From Palaemon carinicauda (lineage: Eukaryota; Arthropoda; Malacostraca; Decapoda; Palaemonidae): 64,000 nucleotides of DNA. The notes below the pieces were generated by a model. The model searched no databases. It had not been told where the DNA came from and was given only the letters and a program-made list of their open reading frames with translations. The translations under genes and the position numbers were made by a program. The stretch is taken from contig NC_090739.1 of the NCBI RefSeq assembly GCF_036898095.1, positions 58,527,574-58,591,573 on the forward strand, written 5' to 3'. Of this stretch, positions 29,809-41,849 are shown piece after piece; positions within the stretch are counted from its first letter, which is position 1; every line of letters starts with the position of its first letter.

Positions 29809-31305
29809 ATATCAAAATTGAGAACCTTTTAGCATTTCCCGAATGACGGTGCGGTTCAAGAATCCATCTCCCAAGACATGTCCCCAGCTAACCACGATAA
29901 AGGTTGTCCTGATGCCATATGAGTCTGCCTTGAATATTTTAGTAGAGGCAGTTTCAGAGATTGGAGGGTTCCTTTTAGACCACAGTTGGCTCAATGCTTC
30001 TATGGTTATATGACATTGCCAGGCCAAAATAAACCATTTTTTGTTTTTTACCAAAATAGTGAAAATGGCACAGAGTCAGTGAGGGAACTACTGCTGAAGG
30101 AGATTTTACTTTACCCAAAAATACAGCTGTTTTAGGGGTAATGTCCAGAACAAAGGTTTTCATGTATTTTTTTTTTTTTTTTTTTTTTTAGAATGCCTTT
30201 GATTTTGGCTTGATTTGTGGGTATACTGTATAGGTTCTAAACAATGCCATTTGGCCTTAATATTATCCCAAGAGTGTTCACACGGCCAGCAAAGTGAGTA
30301 ACCCAACTCCTTCGGCTGCGTAGAGTTCAGGGTATGGCTTATTTAGATGTCTGACTGAATTGGGCAGAGACGTAAGAATTACACCTCAAATACACACATC
30401 AAGTTTTGCTGGTTCTTCAAGATCTAGGTTTCATGATCAACTTTGCAAAATCAACACTAATTCCAAGAAGAATATTTCAGTGGCTAGATCTTCAATGGAA
30501 TATGATATGCTAAACCTAACAAAACCATTTCAGTAAAGAACGTTAAGTAGGGTCAGATTCTTTCTTTTAAATTTATATCAAAATTAAAAACTTTTGGCAT
30601 TTTCCGAGTCACAGTGGAGTTTCAAGAATCCTTCTCTCAAGGCACGTCCCCAGCTAACCACGATCGAGGTTGTCCTGATGCCATATGAGTCTGCCTTGAA
30701 TATTCTTGCAGAGGCAGTTTCAGAGGTTGAGGGTGGGTGTTCCTTTTAGACCACAGTTGGCTCAATGCTTCTATGGTTAGAATGACTGCCTCCCCCCTCT
30801 AAAAAAAAAAAAAAAAAAAAAAAGAAAGAAAATTGCCCAAAATAGTGGAAGTGGAACCAAGTCAATGAGGGAGGTGTTGCTGAAGTAGATTTTACTTTAC
30901 CCCTAAAATGTAGCTGTTTTAAGGATTATATCCAAAAAGTGAAAAGGTTTTCATGATGTCTTTTTTTTTTTCTTTAGAATGCCTGCAGTTTTGGCTTGTG
31001 AAGTGGGTATATAGGTTCAAAATGCCATTTGGCCCCAGTATTGCCCCAAGAGTGTTCATACAGCTAGCAAAGTCAGTGATCAAACTCCTGCAGCTGCAGA
31101 GAGTTCAGGTTATAGCTTATTTAGACATCTGGCTGAATTGGGCGGAGACAAAGAATTGTACGACAAATACACAAATCAAGTCTTGCTGGCTCTTCAAGAT
31201 CAAGGTTTCAAGATCAACTTTGCAAAATTAACACAAATTCCAAGAAGGATATTTTAGTGGCTTAATCTTCAATAGAATATACTATTCTAAACCTAACAGA
31301 CTGCA
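29809..31305 (+). repeat. ~766-bp tandem duplication in DIRS copy E
   Basis: Unit 1 begins ATATCAAAATTGAGAAC at 29809 and unit 2 ATATCAAAATTAAAAAC at 30575. Both contain CCATATGAGTCTGCCTTGAA, a homopolymer (poly-T near 30170 in one, poly-A near 30803 in the other), then the RT segment and AACTTTGCAAAAT. Divergence of roughly one tenth by eye shows it is old. Confidence 0.9.
30200..31290 (+). pseudogene. DIRS copy E reverse transcriptase fragment, present twice
   Basis: The second unit reads FKMPFGPSIAPRVFIQLAKS and QVIAYLDIWLNWAETK (30953-31231); the first unit has the same sequence with more lesions (30240-30400). The catalytic YLDD is YLDI, so the second Asp is lost. The lines KMPFG..IAPRVF and YLD.WL are DIRS/Ngaro-style RT. 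No open frame exceeds about 90 codons. Confidence 0.75.
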
Positions 31306-31912
31306 ACAAGAGATTTTGTGCCTCATTCAGTTTGCCATATTAGTGAACTCAGTTTTAAAGACCACATTAAAAAAACTCAAATGAATGTGGAGAAGAGCCA
31401 TTTTGGAAGGGGTATCGATACCTTCAGGCTCAAATGCCCAGTCATTGGACAAGAGTTCTCAGGCCATGGACAACACAAATGTCATTTTCATGTCAGTCCC
31501 ATTGGTCCCTACCCTTATTTCCATGATCTTCCATACAGCCATATCCTAGTCGGGTTGTGGATGTCCTGTACAGGAGACCTATGTGTTTAGTAAATGGTCC
31601 TTTCAGTTTATATTACAGTAATACCTTAGGATACAAGTGTCCTAACATACGAGAAATTTGAGATATGAGGAAAATTTCGAGCAAATTTTTGTCCCGAGAT
31701 ACGAGAAAAATTTGAAATAGGAGGATACGAGACGGTTCCCTATGCGGCTGCTAGGTGGCCGAGTGTGCGCGAGGCTTCTCACCAGGACAGCATCACTCGG
31801 TCTTTCCTGTCGGATCTCCGTCGCGTAAAGTTTTCTCGGAGCATCACCGGTAGTGTTAGGATTTTTTACATGTTTTTTGCATTAATCAGTAGAGAATTAA
31901 GTGAATAAGCAA

Positions 31913-33714
31913 TGGGTCCAAAGCAAGCGAGTGCAAACAAGGGCAGTGAAAAGAAAAAGCTTATGATGACAATCTAGATAAAGCATGAAATAATAAAAAA
32001 ACATGAGAGTGGTGTAAGAGTGACTGAGCTGGCTCTCTAGTATGAGAGGAGTACATCAACAATATGTACCATCCTCAAGCAGAAGGATGCTTAAAAGAGC
32101 ACCAAGACTTCCAAATGAGTAACCATCCTTTCCAAGCTGCACAGTGATATCCATGACGAGATGGAGAGGCTTCTTTTAATATGGATAAAAGAGAAACAGT
32201 TGGCGGGAGATAGCGTGACCGAGACTATCATCTGTGAAAAGGCCAGCAGAATCTATGATGACTAGAAAGGAAAGCAAGCAGCTGAGAGAGGGGAGACTTC
32301 GACGCCAGAAACCTTCAAAGCCAGTCATGGGTGGTTAGATAATTTAAAAAAATGGACTGGGATACATTCGGTTGTGAAGCATGGGGAAGCAGCAAGTTCC
32401 GACTCGAAAGCCGCAGCAGACTTCGTCAAAACCTTTGCCTCAGTTATCGCATAACAAGGCTACATCCCCCAACAATGAAATTGAACCTTTTCTGGAAGAA
32501 GAGGCCCATGAGGGACATTCATCATGGCAGAGGAGAAGAGACTACCGGGCTATAAACCCATGAAGGACCGGTTAACTCTAGCCTTGTGTGCCAATGCCAG
32601 CGGTGATTGTAAGGTCAAGCCACTGCTGGTGTACCACTCAGAAAACCCACTTGCTTTCAAGAGTCAAGGATCTTGAAAGAAAAACTGCAAGTGATATGGC
32701 GCACTAATGTTAAGGCTTGGGTTACGTGGCATTTCTTCACAGAATGGGTTAATCTGTGCTTTGGTCTGGCAGTCAAAAAATATTTGTCCGAGGAAAACCT
32801 GCCAATGAAATGTCTCCTGGTCCTTGACAATGCCCCTGGTCACCCTCCTGGTTTCGAAGAGGACATTCTTGATGAGTACAGATTCATCAAGGTCCTTTAT
32901 CTCCCGCCCAACACCACACCACTCCTCCAGCCCATGGACCAACAAGTAATTTCCAACTTTAAAAAACTGTACACGAAGCATTTGTTAAAGAAATGCTTCG
33001 ATATCGCAGGCAACACCAATCTCACCCTTCGTAAATTTTTTAAGGAACATTTCAATATCGTTCATTGCTTAAACATTTTTGACGATGCATGGCAGGGTGT
33101 CACACAAAGAACTCTTAATTCAGCATGGAAGAAATTGTGGCCAGATTCCGTTGCTGAGAGGGACTTTGAAGGGTTTGAGAGACCAGACCCTGATGACCCC
33201 GAACCTATTGTGGTGGATGAAATCGTGTCTCTTGGAAAGTTCATGGGGCTGGTGGTAGATGAGGCAGATGTGAACGACCTTGTCGAAGAGCATCAGGAAG
33301 AGCTCACGAAACAAGAATTGACTGAGCTTCAAGAGATGCAACATTTGGAGGTGTTGCAGGGGCTCAGTAGCGAGGAGGTGGACGACGAGGGTCGCCTTTC
33401 TATGACGGAAATCAAAGACATGTTAACGAAGTGGCAGGAGTTTTCTAATTTTATGAAAAAAAGAGACACCTGGATAAGTTGGTGTGTGGTCGTGCGTTAG
33501 CCTTTTGTGACGACACTTGCGTGTGTAAGTTGGCGTGTGGTCGTGCGTTAGCCCTTTGTGACGACACTTGTGTGCGTCGTTTTCGTAACATTTTGAAGGG
33601 GAGACAAAAGCAAACATCCTTAGATAGATTCCTTTTAAAAAGGCCGGCAAAAAGTGAAGGTGAAAGCGAGTCAAAAAGCGAGGCAAAAAGAGCCAAGCCG
33701 GAAGAAGAAAAGTA
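31913..33714 (+). pseudogene. Tigger transposase pseudogene (TIGD1-like)
   Basis: Starts ATGGGTCCAAAG (MGPKQ), matching MGPKK of the intact copy. The N-terminal DNA-binding half is broken by stops (for example after LMMTI and in ELAL*YERS). The longest open part (32673-33500) holds LLVLDNAPGHPPG with the second catalytic Asp and LQPMDQQVISNFKKLYTKHL with the third, then RTLNSAWKKLWPD. The first-Asp region (CDETG in the intact copy) is not recovered. The C-terminus has a 17-codon tandem duplication and ends EEEK at a TAA. Confidence 0.9.
33476..33577 (+). repeat. 51-bp in-frame tandem duplication in Tigger transposase
   Basis: AAGTTGG(T/C)GTGTGGTCGTGC at 33476 and 33527, running to GACGACACTTG. 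In the transposase frame each unit is 17 codons containing CGRALA(F/L)CDDTCV, so a Cys-bearing segment is doubled. The intact relative has one equivalent. Confidence 0.92.
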
Positions 33715-34247
33715 AAAAAACTGAAAATGAAAACAAAATTAGAATTAGGTTTAGTGTACAGTAACGTAAGATTAACATTTATTTTTAAGTGTGTGTACAG
33801 TAAGCTAATTTCATTCAAGTTAAATGTAAAGTTGCTAATTTCATGTAAGTTAAATTTAAAGTTTAAGTTATGTTACGTAGTATTACAAAAGTGTAGCGTA
33901 CCAAACGTGTTGCCGTCAAGTCTCTCCCTCCTCTTCCGCACACACTGCCGTTAGCCGCTACCGTCTGTCCCGAAGGTAAGAACTCCATAATAATGTTACT
34001 TTTTATTGAGGATCGTAACCAGTACGTAGGTATTTGTTATTTTGCGAGTGTAGAATGTGAATTGGAACAATTAAAAACATGTTTTTCCACTGTAATATAC
34101 TGTTTTTAGGTGTTTTCTCAGAGGGTGGGAATGGATTTATTTTTTTTTAGTTATTTTATATGGGAAAAATTGATCTGAGATACGCGCAAATTGACATACG
34201 AGCTCGGGTCCCGGAATGCATTAAGCTCGTATCTCAAAGTATTACTC

Positions 34248-36550
34248 TATTACACATAGATGTGTTGGAATTGATTGCGTCTGTCCTGATGTCGAAAAGA
34301 CTTGGTCCAAAAAAGAACTTTCATATACTGTAAAGATATACATAGACACCCAGCTAGCCATCTGTTGCCTCAGAAAGGGGGAATGCTGTTCGTGAATTCT
34401 CAACACACCGACTCTTCCCTTAGTGAGGGTCCTTCAGAAGAGAAATGTGTTTCTCTCCCACCATTTCATCTTTCTGGACCTCACAATGCTCTATCCAGAC
34501 AGACAGTCCTGCATCTGGAATGATCTTTATATCAGAGCTCTTTTCATGAGATTCTAGAGTTAGTTCCAAATCTCTAAATAGACCTGTCTGCAACCAGTGA
34601 GAACCACACGCTGCTTCTACACATAGCCTCAAATGTGGAATCTCAGACAGTGGCAAGAGATTCTCTAAATCTTGATTAGAACAGATGGTCATAGATCAAT
34701 CTGTTTCTTACGAGTTTTATTTTGAAGGCTTTGAATATCCTTAATATTTTTTCAGTGACAGCTGTGCTAATACTTCCACTGTGGTCAAACAGCTCATGTT
34801 ATCCACTTCTTCAGCGTCTGAGACAAAGATCACCCTTGCTTCAGTCTGCACAGTAGCATTAGAAAGTAGGGAGTCAAATTATCTTTGCTTCCTCCTTTCT
34901 GACCCACATCATGACTTATTTGATGAGCTTCAAGAGGTCCTCATCCACAATACAGTACCAATCTGTGTTAAAAGCTCTAATGGCCTTTCTGAAAAATAGG
35001 TCACCTTGTCTGATAACCCTGGACTTCTTGGTTCCTTTTGGTCCACCTTCTTAAAGATAGGAAGCTCCACCCATCAATATTCTTATACAAATCAGCATGC
35101 TTTAGGCATGGATTTAGATTTGGACATGATTTATAGGATCGTCTATTTTTTTTCATTTTTGGCAAAGACTATTTCCATTAATACTTACAGTACAGTATCA
35201 TGATCTCGAGATAGTGTTAAGTAATAAGTAATTCCTCCATCTCCCATAAAGAACTATTACAGAAAGGCATACTTTTAATAATTTTCCCTTCGGGAGTATG
35301 TCAGTGAACTTGCAGCCTTTTGGAAAGATCAAGAGTTTATCACCATACTGTATTCCTGGGTCATCTCCTAATCCTGACCTTTGGCCTCCTATCATATTGC
35401 TCTTCAAAGACAGGATCTGCTTTACGTTTTGGCTCTCCAGAAAGTTGGGAGATAGTAACCTCTGTCCGGTGTCTACTCTGCAATTATGCTTACAGAGATT
35501 CAAGGCTCAGAGGTAGTTAGTTTCAAAATACCCAGACCAACAAGCCCCTTTCAATAGGGCCTATCTGTATTCTAAGGACTCCTTAATTAAAAATACTGAT
35601 CTCATCTCCACCCCTAAAACCCACAATGTGAGAAAAATTGCTTCTTTGCTAGCATTCTTTGGTTATACAATTTCAGGACATCCAGGGCTTTATGGGTACA
35701 ACATTCATGTGAGGTACTTGGCTTCTTCGCAATTGGGGAACTACAAGAGAAGAACCAATTCGGTTAGGTCTTTTATGGGAAGCATAATGACAGGCATTTA
35801 GTGCTCTCTGGAGTCAGACTTTTTGGTTTTTCTTCTCATTTATGCAAACTTGTAGTATTAGTACTCTTTTGCTTGGTGATAGACGGTTGGCTTCAATAGT
35901 GCATGAGTCTTCTCAATTAATGCTCTAGCACTAATCCTTGGAGACCACACAGCACATTAACCTGAAAGTAGGGGTTTTGACAAAGGAAAATCCAATTTAT
36001 TGGGGGCATACTGTGTGGTCTCCAGGATCCTCCTTCCTCCCGAGACTTGTGCATGCGAGTAGGAAAATGGATTCTCACTTGAAGATAAAAGATGGTGGCT
36101 AGATGAAAGTTGATGCACAGGTAAAGTTGTCTCTAGCTGTAGTATTGGATCTTTTGTCTCTAAGGAGATGACTTAGCAATGACATCACCATAGCAAATGA
36201 TTTTCAGCATTGGAGGTGCTGTGTTGAGTTCAATAATGCCTTAAATCAAAGGTTTCTCATGCACACTGAGTCTGGGCTTTGAAAGTTGATACACTTGCCT
36301 TAGAGCAGGGGAGACGATATTTCTTTGGTATTTATGTTGCATTGGATTCCCTGTACTAGCCTGTTATAAGAAAGTCCTTGGAAAACACACAGGATCTCCC
36401 AAAAAGTAGGTTTATCTTTCGTCAAAACCCCTTTATGATCTAGGTTGTTACTTTCTTATCTCTTTTCCTCACTAATATTTAAATAGCTTTGAGAGACACA
36501 CAATATAAATATCAGTTGAGTATAGAAATAACAAATTTTATTATTAAAAA
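34248..36550 (+). pseudogene. DIRS copy E 3' part: recombinase-like remnants and terminal region
   Basis: Around 35380-35830, separate frames give LCPVSTLQLCLQRF, then HNVRKIASLLAFFGYTISGH (H-x-x-R-type box of a tyrosine recombinase) and SSQLGNYKRR. Everything is interrupted by stops. At 35955-36015, GTAGGGGTTTTGACAAAGG...GGTCTCC is the inverted relative of 36375-36440, an internal-complementary-region-like arrangement. 34290-35280 contains only weak fragments. Confidence 0.5.
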
Positions 36551-36953
36551 ACTTTTTCATCCTTACATTTTGTTTACATTGTGTCTATGTGCAGTACTGT
36601 ACTTGAATGTTATAGCCAACTGTATTTTTTTACATGTTTAAAGGTTACACAGTATTTTATTATTGCTTGGATGTGTGAATAACAATTTAGTTGTTTGGTG
36701 TGAACTGTAGTCTCTTGTTAGATATAAATCATAGCCTAGTGTGTGGATTTACTCTCATTGTGTATGCTACCAAACACATTGCCCTTCAGATTGGCTAGAG
36801 ACCCCTTTAATTTGACATAGCAGGGTCTTACTATATTATGATGGTTTCGATGAAATAGTAATGAAACCTTGTAGGATACGAGGAGACTTAATTGAAGAAT
36901 GAATTGTATATTTGATTTTAATTTTGCATTGATGGACTTTGTTTTGATTCCAG
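36551..36953 (+). other. Probable intron sequence upstream of host exon
   Basis: AT-rich with no gene, ending in TTTGTTTTGATTCCAG, a good acceptor, at 36953. Confidence 0.5.
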
Positions 36954-37238
36954 AATCCATCTCCAATTTATGGTGAATTAGCTATGATGGGTCGTGGTTC
37001 TCCTGCAGTTGGAGTTGCTGGTAACATGACAGGTAATGCTAATGTTCCTGCTGGAAGCCCTAGTTTAGCAGGTCTAAGTCCTGGGAGTCGTGCAGGCATG
37101 GCTGCCCTTGGAGGACCTGCTATGGCTGCAATGGCTGCAATGGCAGCTGGAAATACAGCTGCATCAGGGGTGCATTCTGCTGCTCATGGCAATATGAAAA
37201 TGCATCGCTACGTGCCACCGCATATCATGCAACAACAG
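36954..37238 (+). CDS. Host gene, penultimate coding exon (Ala/Gly/Met-rich protein)
   Basis: Opens directly after a TTCCAG acceptor and closes at CAACAACAG|GTACAG. It is 285 bp, exactly 95 codons, in phase 0. It reads NPSPIYGELAMMGRGSPAVG, then Gly/Ser/Pro-rich sequence, an Ala/Met run (GGPAMAAMAAMAAGNTAASG) and HRYVPPHIMQQQ. Codon use and lack of stops contrast with the dead transposons around it. Low-complexity C-terminal tails like this occur in RNA-binding proteins and chromatin or transcription cofactors, but I do not recognise the gene and assign no function. Upstream exons are not in view. Confidence 0.75.
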
Positions 37239-37497
37239 GTACAGTGTTTAGCTTTTTTAAGATTGGTGGGATATAGACAGTATTTAGGAATGCTTAATAT
37301 ATCATCAAGTTGTATATAAACTTTTGAAAACTTCTAAGAAGCATACAGTGCTACCTTGCTGTACCAAATTTACCTTGAAATATTAGATACTTTATTAACA
37401 TTTAATGTAGCAGTATACAGCATGCCTTGTGACTTGCAATTCAATAAGGTCTTATGGTTTTTTCCCTTTTAGTATCAATTTATTTATTTTGTAACAG
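37239..37497 (+). other. Host gene last intron
   Basis: 259 bp from GTACAG to TTTTGTAACAG, AT-rich, phase 0. An earlier possible acceptor (TTTTAG at 37472) would not preserve the Met/Gly/Arg-rich frame as well. Confidence 0.7.
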
Positions 37498-37617
37498 TTG
37501 TATGGTAGTGTTGACCCTAGAATGATGATGATGATGGGTCGTGGATTGCCTCATGGTGCGTCAGCTGCTGCAATGATGAGGAATCCTATGCACCATTTCA
37601 GGCCGAGATATATGTGA
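37498..37617 (+). CDS. Host gene, terminal coding exon
   Basis: Begins after GTAACAG in phase with the previous exon and reads LYGSVDPRMMMMMGRGLPHG, then ASAAAMMRNPMHHFRPRYM and TGA (37615-37617). That is 39 codons plus stop. The MMGRG motif echoes the MMGRG near the start of the previous exon, supporting that both belong to one protein. A run of five ATG codons lies at 37525-37539. The short basic-aromatic end (HHFRPRYM) is the most distinctive piece for identifying the gene by search. Confidence 0.75.
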   Translation: MYGSVDPRMMMMMGRGLPHGASAAAMMRNPMHHFRPRYM

Positions 37618-39429
37618 CCACCGTTGTTATCATCTGTTTCTGAGTTAGTCCTAGTTCAGCGGGAGACAGTGCTGAAGATGAAGGATCTGAAAGGTTTCAT
37701 AAGGTGAACTGTACATTGGCGAAATTTGAAATTATTTGTGGTGAATCCAGAATTTAGTTTCATAATTACCTGCAGGGAAGGTTTTGGCAAGAATTCTTGG
37801 AATCTTTAGAAAAAAAAAAATCCGTATAAATTTGATTCCGATGTTTAAAGTGGAGGGTATTAACTGGTAAATGTTTGAATATACTAACTGAAATATAATT
37901 TGCATAATGTATCGTATTGTGACAAATTGATCTCAAACTTGCGTATACTATACAACCTTTTATGTACTGTTTTTGTATTTATATATTTTAAATTTCTGGT
38001 GTTATAGTACAGAACATTACACAAGTTGTAATAGAAAGTACCGTATAGTATTGAAGTGGGTTTTCAGTTAGGTATGATTAGTAACTAAAAGATAAATGTT
38101 GAAACCAGATAAAATTAGTTTGCATGTTGTACAGAAACCTACCTTATTAATGATTTATATTTTGTACAAATAATCAAAATACAGTAATTATTTGTTATAT
38201 AATAATCTTGACATGTATGATGGTGACTTTGTTCATGTTACTGTACATATTCTGTGCATGAACAAAATTATCAGTTTGAAGGAAATGTCAGCCAAATTTA
38301 ATTGTTTGAAGACTTTTTCTACCTTCCATACATTTTTGTATCACTAAACAGGGTTACAGGGTCTCTTGACAGTTATCTTTATACAAAATTGTTCCTAGTT
38401 TCAATATGGACACTGTATTTAAGGAGTGGTACATATTGCTTTGTATGCTTTGAAATGATGCAGCATCTTAATAGGAGTGAATTGTGTAGACACATGACCT
38501 TTTCAGGTGTGACTAACTGTAGATACCTCTATTTAAATATTTTGAAAAGTTGTTTCTCTCCTCATAAAATAAGATACTTCACTTTAGAATGCCCTTGAAG
38601 TTATTTTTGGATGTTGTTAGTTGACCTATCATGACAACTTTTGTGTTAAGGATTTTGCATTCAAGGATATATATGTAATTTAGAAATTATATCAGTTTTC
38701 AATAGGTCTAAAAATGTAGGGAGGTTGCCTATTTTCATTTCAATCTTATTTTATTCTTTTAATTTTCATGCTAATCATTCATCTAAAAAATATTAAGGAG
38801 GTTCCCTATTTTTATTTCAATCTCATTTTATTTTTCTAATTTTCATGGTAATCCCAAACTGTCTTCATTAACTGAATGTTGATTAAACAGACCTTTTTAA
38901 AGTTTAGTGGAAGATGCATTAATAACAAAGAGGGTTATTTTCAATCAGAATTTTTTTAGGTTTTTGCCATATTGATGATTTTTTAAGCAATAGGCACAAA
39001 CCTGATGGGAAAATGTAACAAAATTTACTTGATGAGCCTCTTGTAACCCAAAACACACAACTCGCTCAAGGTTGAAGTTGGATACCACTTCTGGTGGTTA
39101 AATAACTTGCAAATGAGTCAAACGTTTGTATAGAACTTTTGATAGACAACAATATAAGGCTTGCTTTTAAATGAAATATACACAAATATTGAAGCTTTAA
39201 TGTACTGTATATAGATACAAATTCACTTATCATAATTCCAGGTTTCTACATGTAGCATTGAGCATGGTTTGCCAAACTAACACTTGGTATATGGAATTTT
39301 AATATTTTGATACTTAAATAGGTGAAAGATGTATCAAATCAGCTGAAATCTGAAAAAAAGTGATGGCAAGCTTTTGGTCTATCCAATAATTTTTAGGAAT
39401 GTAACAAAGGTTTTCATAATGGAAATTGG
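37618..39429 (+). other. Probable 3' UTR and downstream AT-rich sequence
   Basis: Follows the host stop codon and contains no coding frame I can support. It includes the tandem repeat at 38711-38855. A long UTR is plausible given continuous AT-rich sequence, but no polyadenylation site can be fixed. Confidence 0.45.
38711..38855. repeat. ~75-bp imperfect tandem duplication
   Basis: Two units share AGG(A)GGTT(G/C)CCTATTTT(C/T)ATTTCAATCT and TAATTTTCATG(C/G)TAATC, starting near 38711 and 38785. Confidence 0.85.
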
Positions 39430-39630
39430 TATTATTTATTATTTCTATGAAACTCACCTAAGGTTCATATGGCTTTATCCTTAAAAGCTTCCCTTGCGTT
39501 GAAATATATCCTTTAAATATTTCCTGTTTATTCATTCCCAATTACCACCCCAAGTGTACTATTGCCAAATAGATAGAGTTTTTGGCAAGAAGTGTGGTAC
39601 ATTCTTCATTAATCTAGTCAAGCTCATTGT
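39430..39630 (+). repeat. DIRS copy C left inverted repeat
   Basis: Inverted match to 44600-44815 with indels; starts ATTATTTATTATTTCTATGA. Confidence 0.8.
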
Positions 39631-39999
39631 GGTTTGACATGATGAAGAATGGTCAATTATTATTTTTGAGTCATAGTTCACTTACCTAGATATCATCTTG
39701 TTTTAAAATGTATGTTTGCATTTTTGGTCTAATAGTTTATTGCCACAGGGAAAAGATCCTCATTCCATTTTTGTCGCATGTCAAGAACAAACATGTAACA
39801 TAAAAAATAGATCTTCAGAATATGTAGACATACCAGACGATCTAATGGGAGAATAATGTCTCCCGTTTGTCTAAACAGTCTTGCATGAATTCTAAAATAG
39901 AAGTCAAGTAAATTCCAAATCAGGGGAGAATCCAGAGAAAACTAAGCTAGTAGAGTTAGTGTGAAGGAAGAATGTTGATATTCAGGCTAGCTATGGATT

Positions 40000-41620
40000 T
40001 GGAAGTGTGCTGTGATGTACTTAATTCATGCTTTTTGAAAACATTTGCTATCTTCTTGTAGTTTGGGAAGGATAATACTCCTTCATGCAGTGGAAGTGCT
40101 GCCAGCCGAACTTACCATACTACAAACCTTGGACTAACTTCTTAGGTTTTGCCTAGCAATTCTTGTGTGCCATCTATAATGGTTCTAACGGTACACTGCC
40201 CATTTAAGAGTACACACAAAACTCAAATTTTCCCTCTGCTCCATATGATTCTATTGTGGAACCCTCACCTTTCCAGGAACCAGCCTCGTATAGACACCTT
40301 GATTCTAAGATAGTAGAAGTGGTCAGCCTGTCTGATTCACATATATCCTTCCTCCAGCTAGAGCAAGTGCTAATGAACAACTTTTTTGTGCCCTTATTAA
40401 TAATGTGGCTTGCCATATTATGACTTTAACACCTGACCCACCGGCTTTATATAACCATTTTGCAACATACACTCTGGCTAATAAACTGTTACATCATGTT
40501 GTGGCCGAAAGGATTCCAGTGTAGGTCTAACATAGGTATTAATGTTGGGGCTAGTACCGCCTAAAAGGTAAGCTGTTTTAACGACTCATCAACGTACTAT
40601 ATTTCTGTTTTCAACAGGCACAGAGATTATTCTTAGGTGTTATTTAATTTTCCTGAGTGGGTCCTTATCAAATTAGGAGGAGGAAGATGAGATCGACAAT
40701 GATTGGGAAGATATCAAGTCAGTTGTCAATTTCCCATTCCAGATTTTGATGAAACTCGGTGTGGAAATGTTCCCTGAGAAAATACTTGCAGATTAGTTCT
40801 AAACAAATCTCTTATACAGCATAATGTACAAGTCTACTCATAGGTCAGATGGAAGAATTGATGTCTCAGCTTGTGGGAAGACCAACTAATGGTCGAACTT
40901 GTTCAAAGTTGAGATCTAGTATACCAAGGAAGAGGTTGTCTTTTTATAAAATAGGTCAGTTATCTAACCTAAATATTTCTACAGAACACTCTAATTTACT
41001 GTAGTCTCTGGAGAGGATTACCTGAAGTCTGTACATGCTGGCATTTCGAGTTGGCCAACTAAAGAAATACTGGCTATGGGTAAGTGCATTAAAAATTTAG
41101 TTGAATTTTTTTTTTTGCAGATTCAGTGGTAGTCATTCTTTCAGGTCTTATGAAAAAAGTTTACTGGATACTTGGACCTTAATATGATGTTTTGGATAGA
41201 ACAGTTGCAGATGGTACCAAGAGGCTGTAGGTTTGTTTCCAAATTTTGTAGTAAGGCTCAGGAAATAGTTGGACTTGTCTCTTGTGGGGACAGTTTCATA
41301 TGCACAGAAGCATTCTTTGATTACATCTCCTCTTTTGGGTCCCATTTTTGACTGGTAGGATAATTACCAGTGTAACAGAGCAGGTAGCTAGTAGGACTTG
41401 GTGTGATGCTTTAAAGTCATTCTCTTACAGGCCTACTGTTTCTGTGTATTGTTCTGGCCCTTACACCTATTTAGGATCTTACTCTTTTTGCAATTGAGGG
41501 AGTGTTCAAGGTGTTAGTAGACCTGGGTTTCAGCCCAACAGAAAGTCTTGTAAGATGCCTTGGTATTCTAGGAGAATGCAATGACAGTCTCTATCAGGGT
41601 ATCCTGGATGGCTAGTCCAT
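40000..41620 (+). pseudogene. DIRS copy C gag region (very degenerate)
   Basis: No frame is long. A segment near 41270-41345 (GTVSYAQKHSLITSPLLG in plus frame) matches copy F near 51220-51285 (GTVSDAQKHSSISSPYFG), so a coding sequence upstream of RT is conserved between the two copies. By position this is gag. Confidence 0.45.
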
Positions 41621-41849
41621 TTTATTAGGTATGGGAAAGCATTTTTTCAGAGCTGTTGGTTCTCTTGGCGGTGAAAGATCATCATTGAATTCCACTGTGT
41701 TCCAACCCCCCTTTGTGTGCAGTTCCCTTTCCTTTACCCCCAGTTACCCCAAACACCCTGTCATTCCATCTTCTGAAATTAAGAATTTCAAAGCTTCTGG
41801 AGAAGTAAGTGATAGAGGAGTTTCCAATATCTCACCAGGTTTCTTCAGC

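Larger units (their letters stand above)
31616..34247 (+). mobile_element. Tigger-type DNA transposon, copy 2 (dead)
   Basis: The left end TA|CAGTAATACCTTAGGATAC and right end (reverse complement) TA|GAGTAATACTTTGAGATAC are inverted and flanked by TA, the target of this superfamily. Both ends carry arrays of ATACGAG-like motifs. It encodes a plus-strand transposase pseudogene related to the intact copy at 59789-61594. It lies inside DIRS copy E and is therefore younger than that insertion. Confidence 0.9.
29809..36550 (+). mobile_element. DIRS-like element, second family, copy E (degenerate)
   Basis: Contains an RT fragment (twice, through duplication), a distant tyrosine-recombinase-like segment near 35380-35830, an internal inverted region at about 35955-36015 and a right end at 36380-36550. 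The right end resembles that of copy F (ATATCAGTTGAGTATAGAAAT against ACATCAGTTAAGCATAGAAAT). No left terminal repeat was found next to the LINE end. It is interrupted by a Tigger transposon (31616-34247). Confidence 0.7.
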
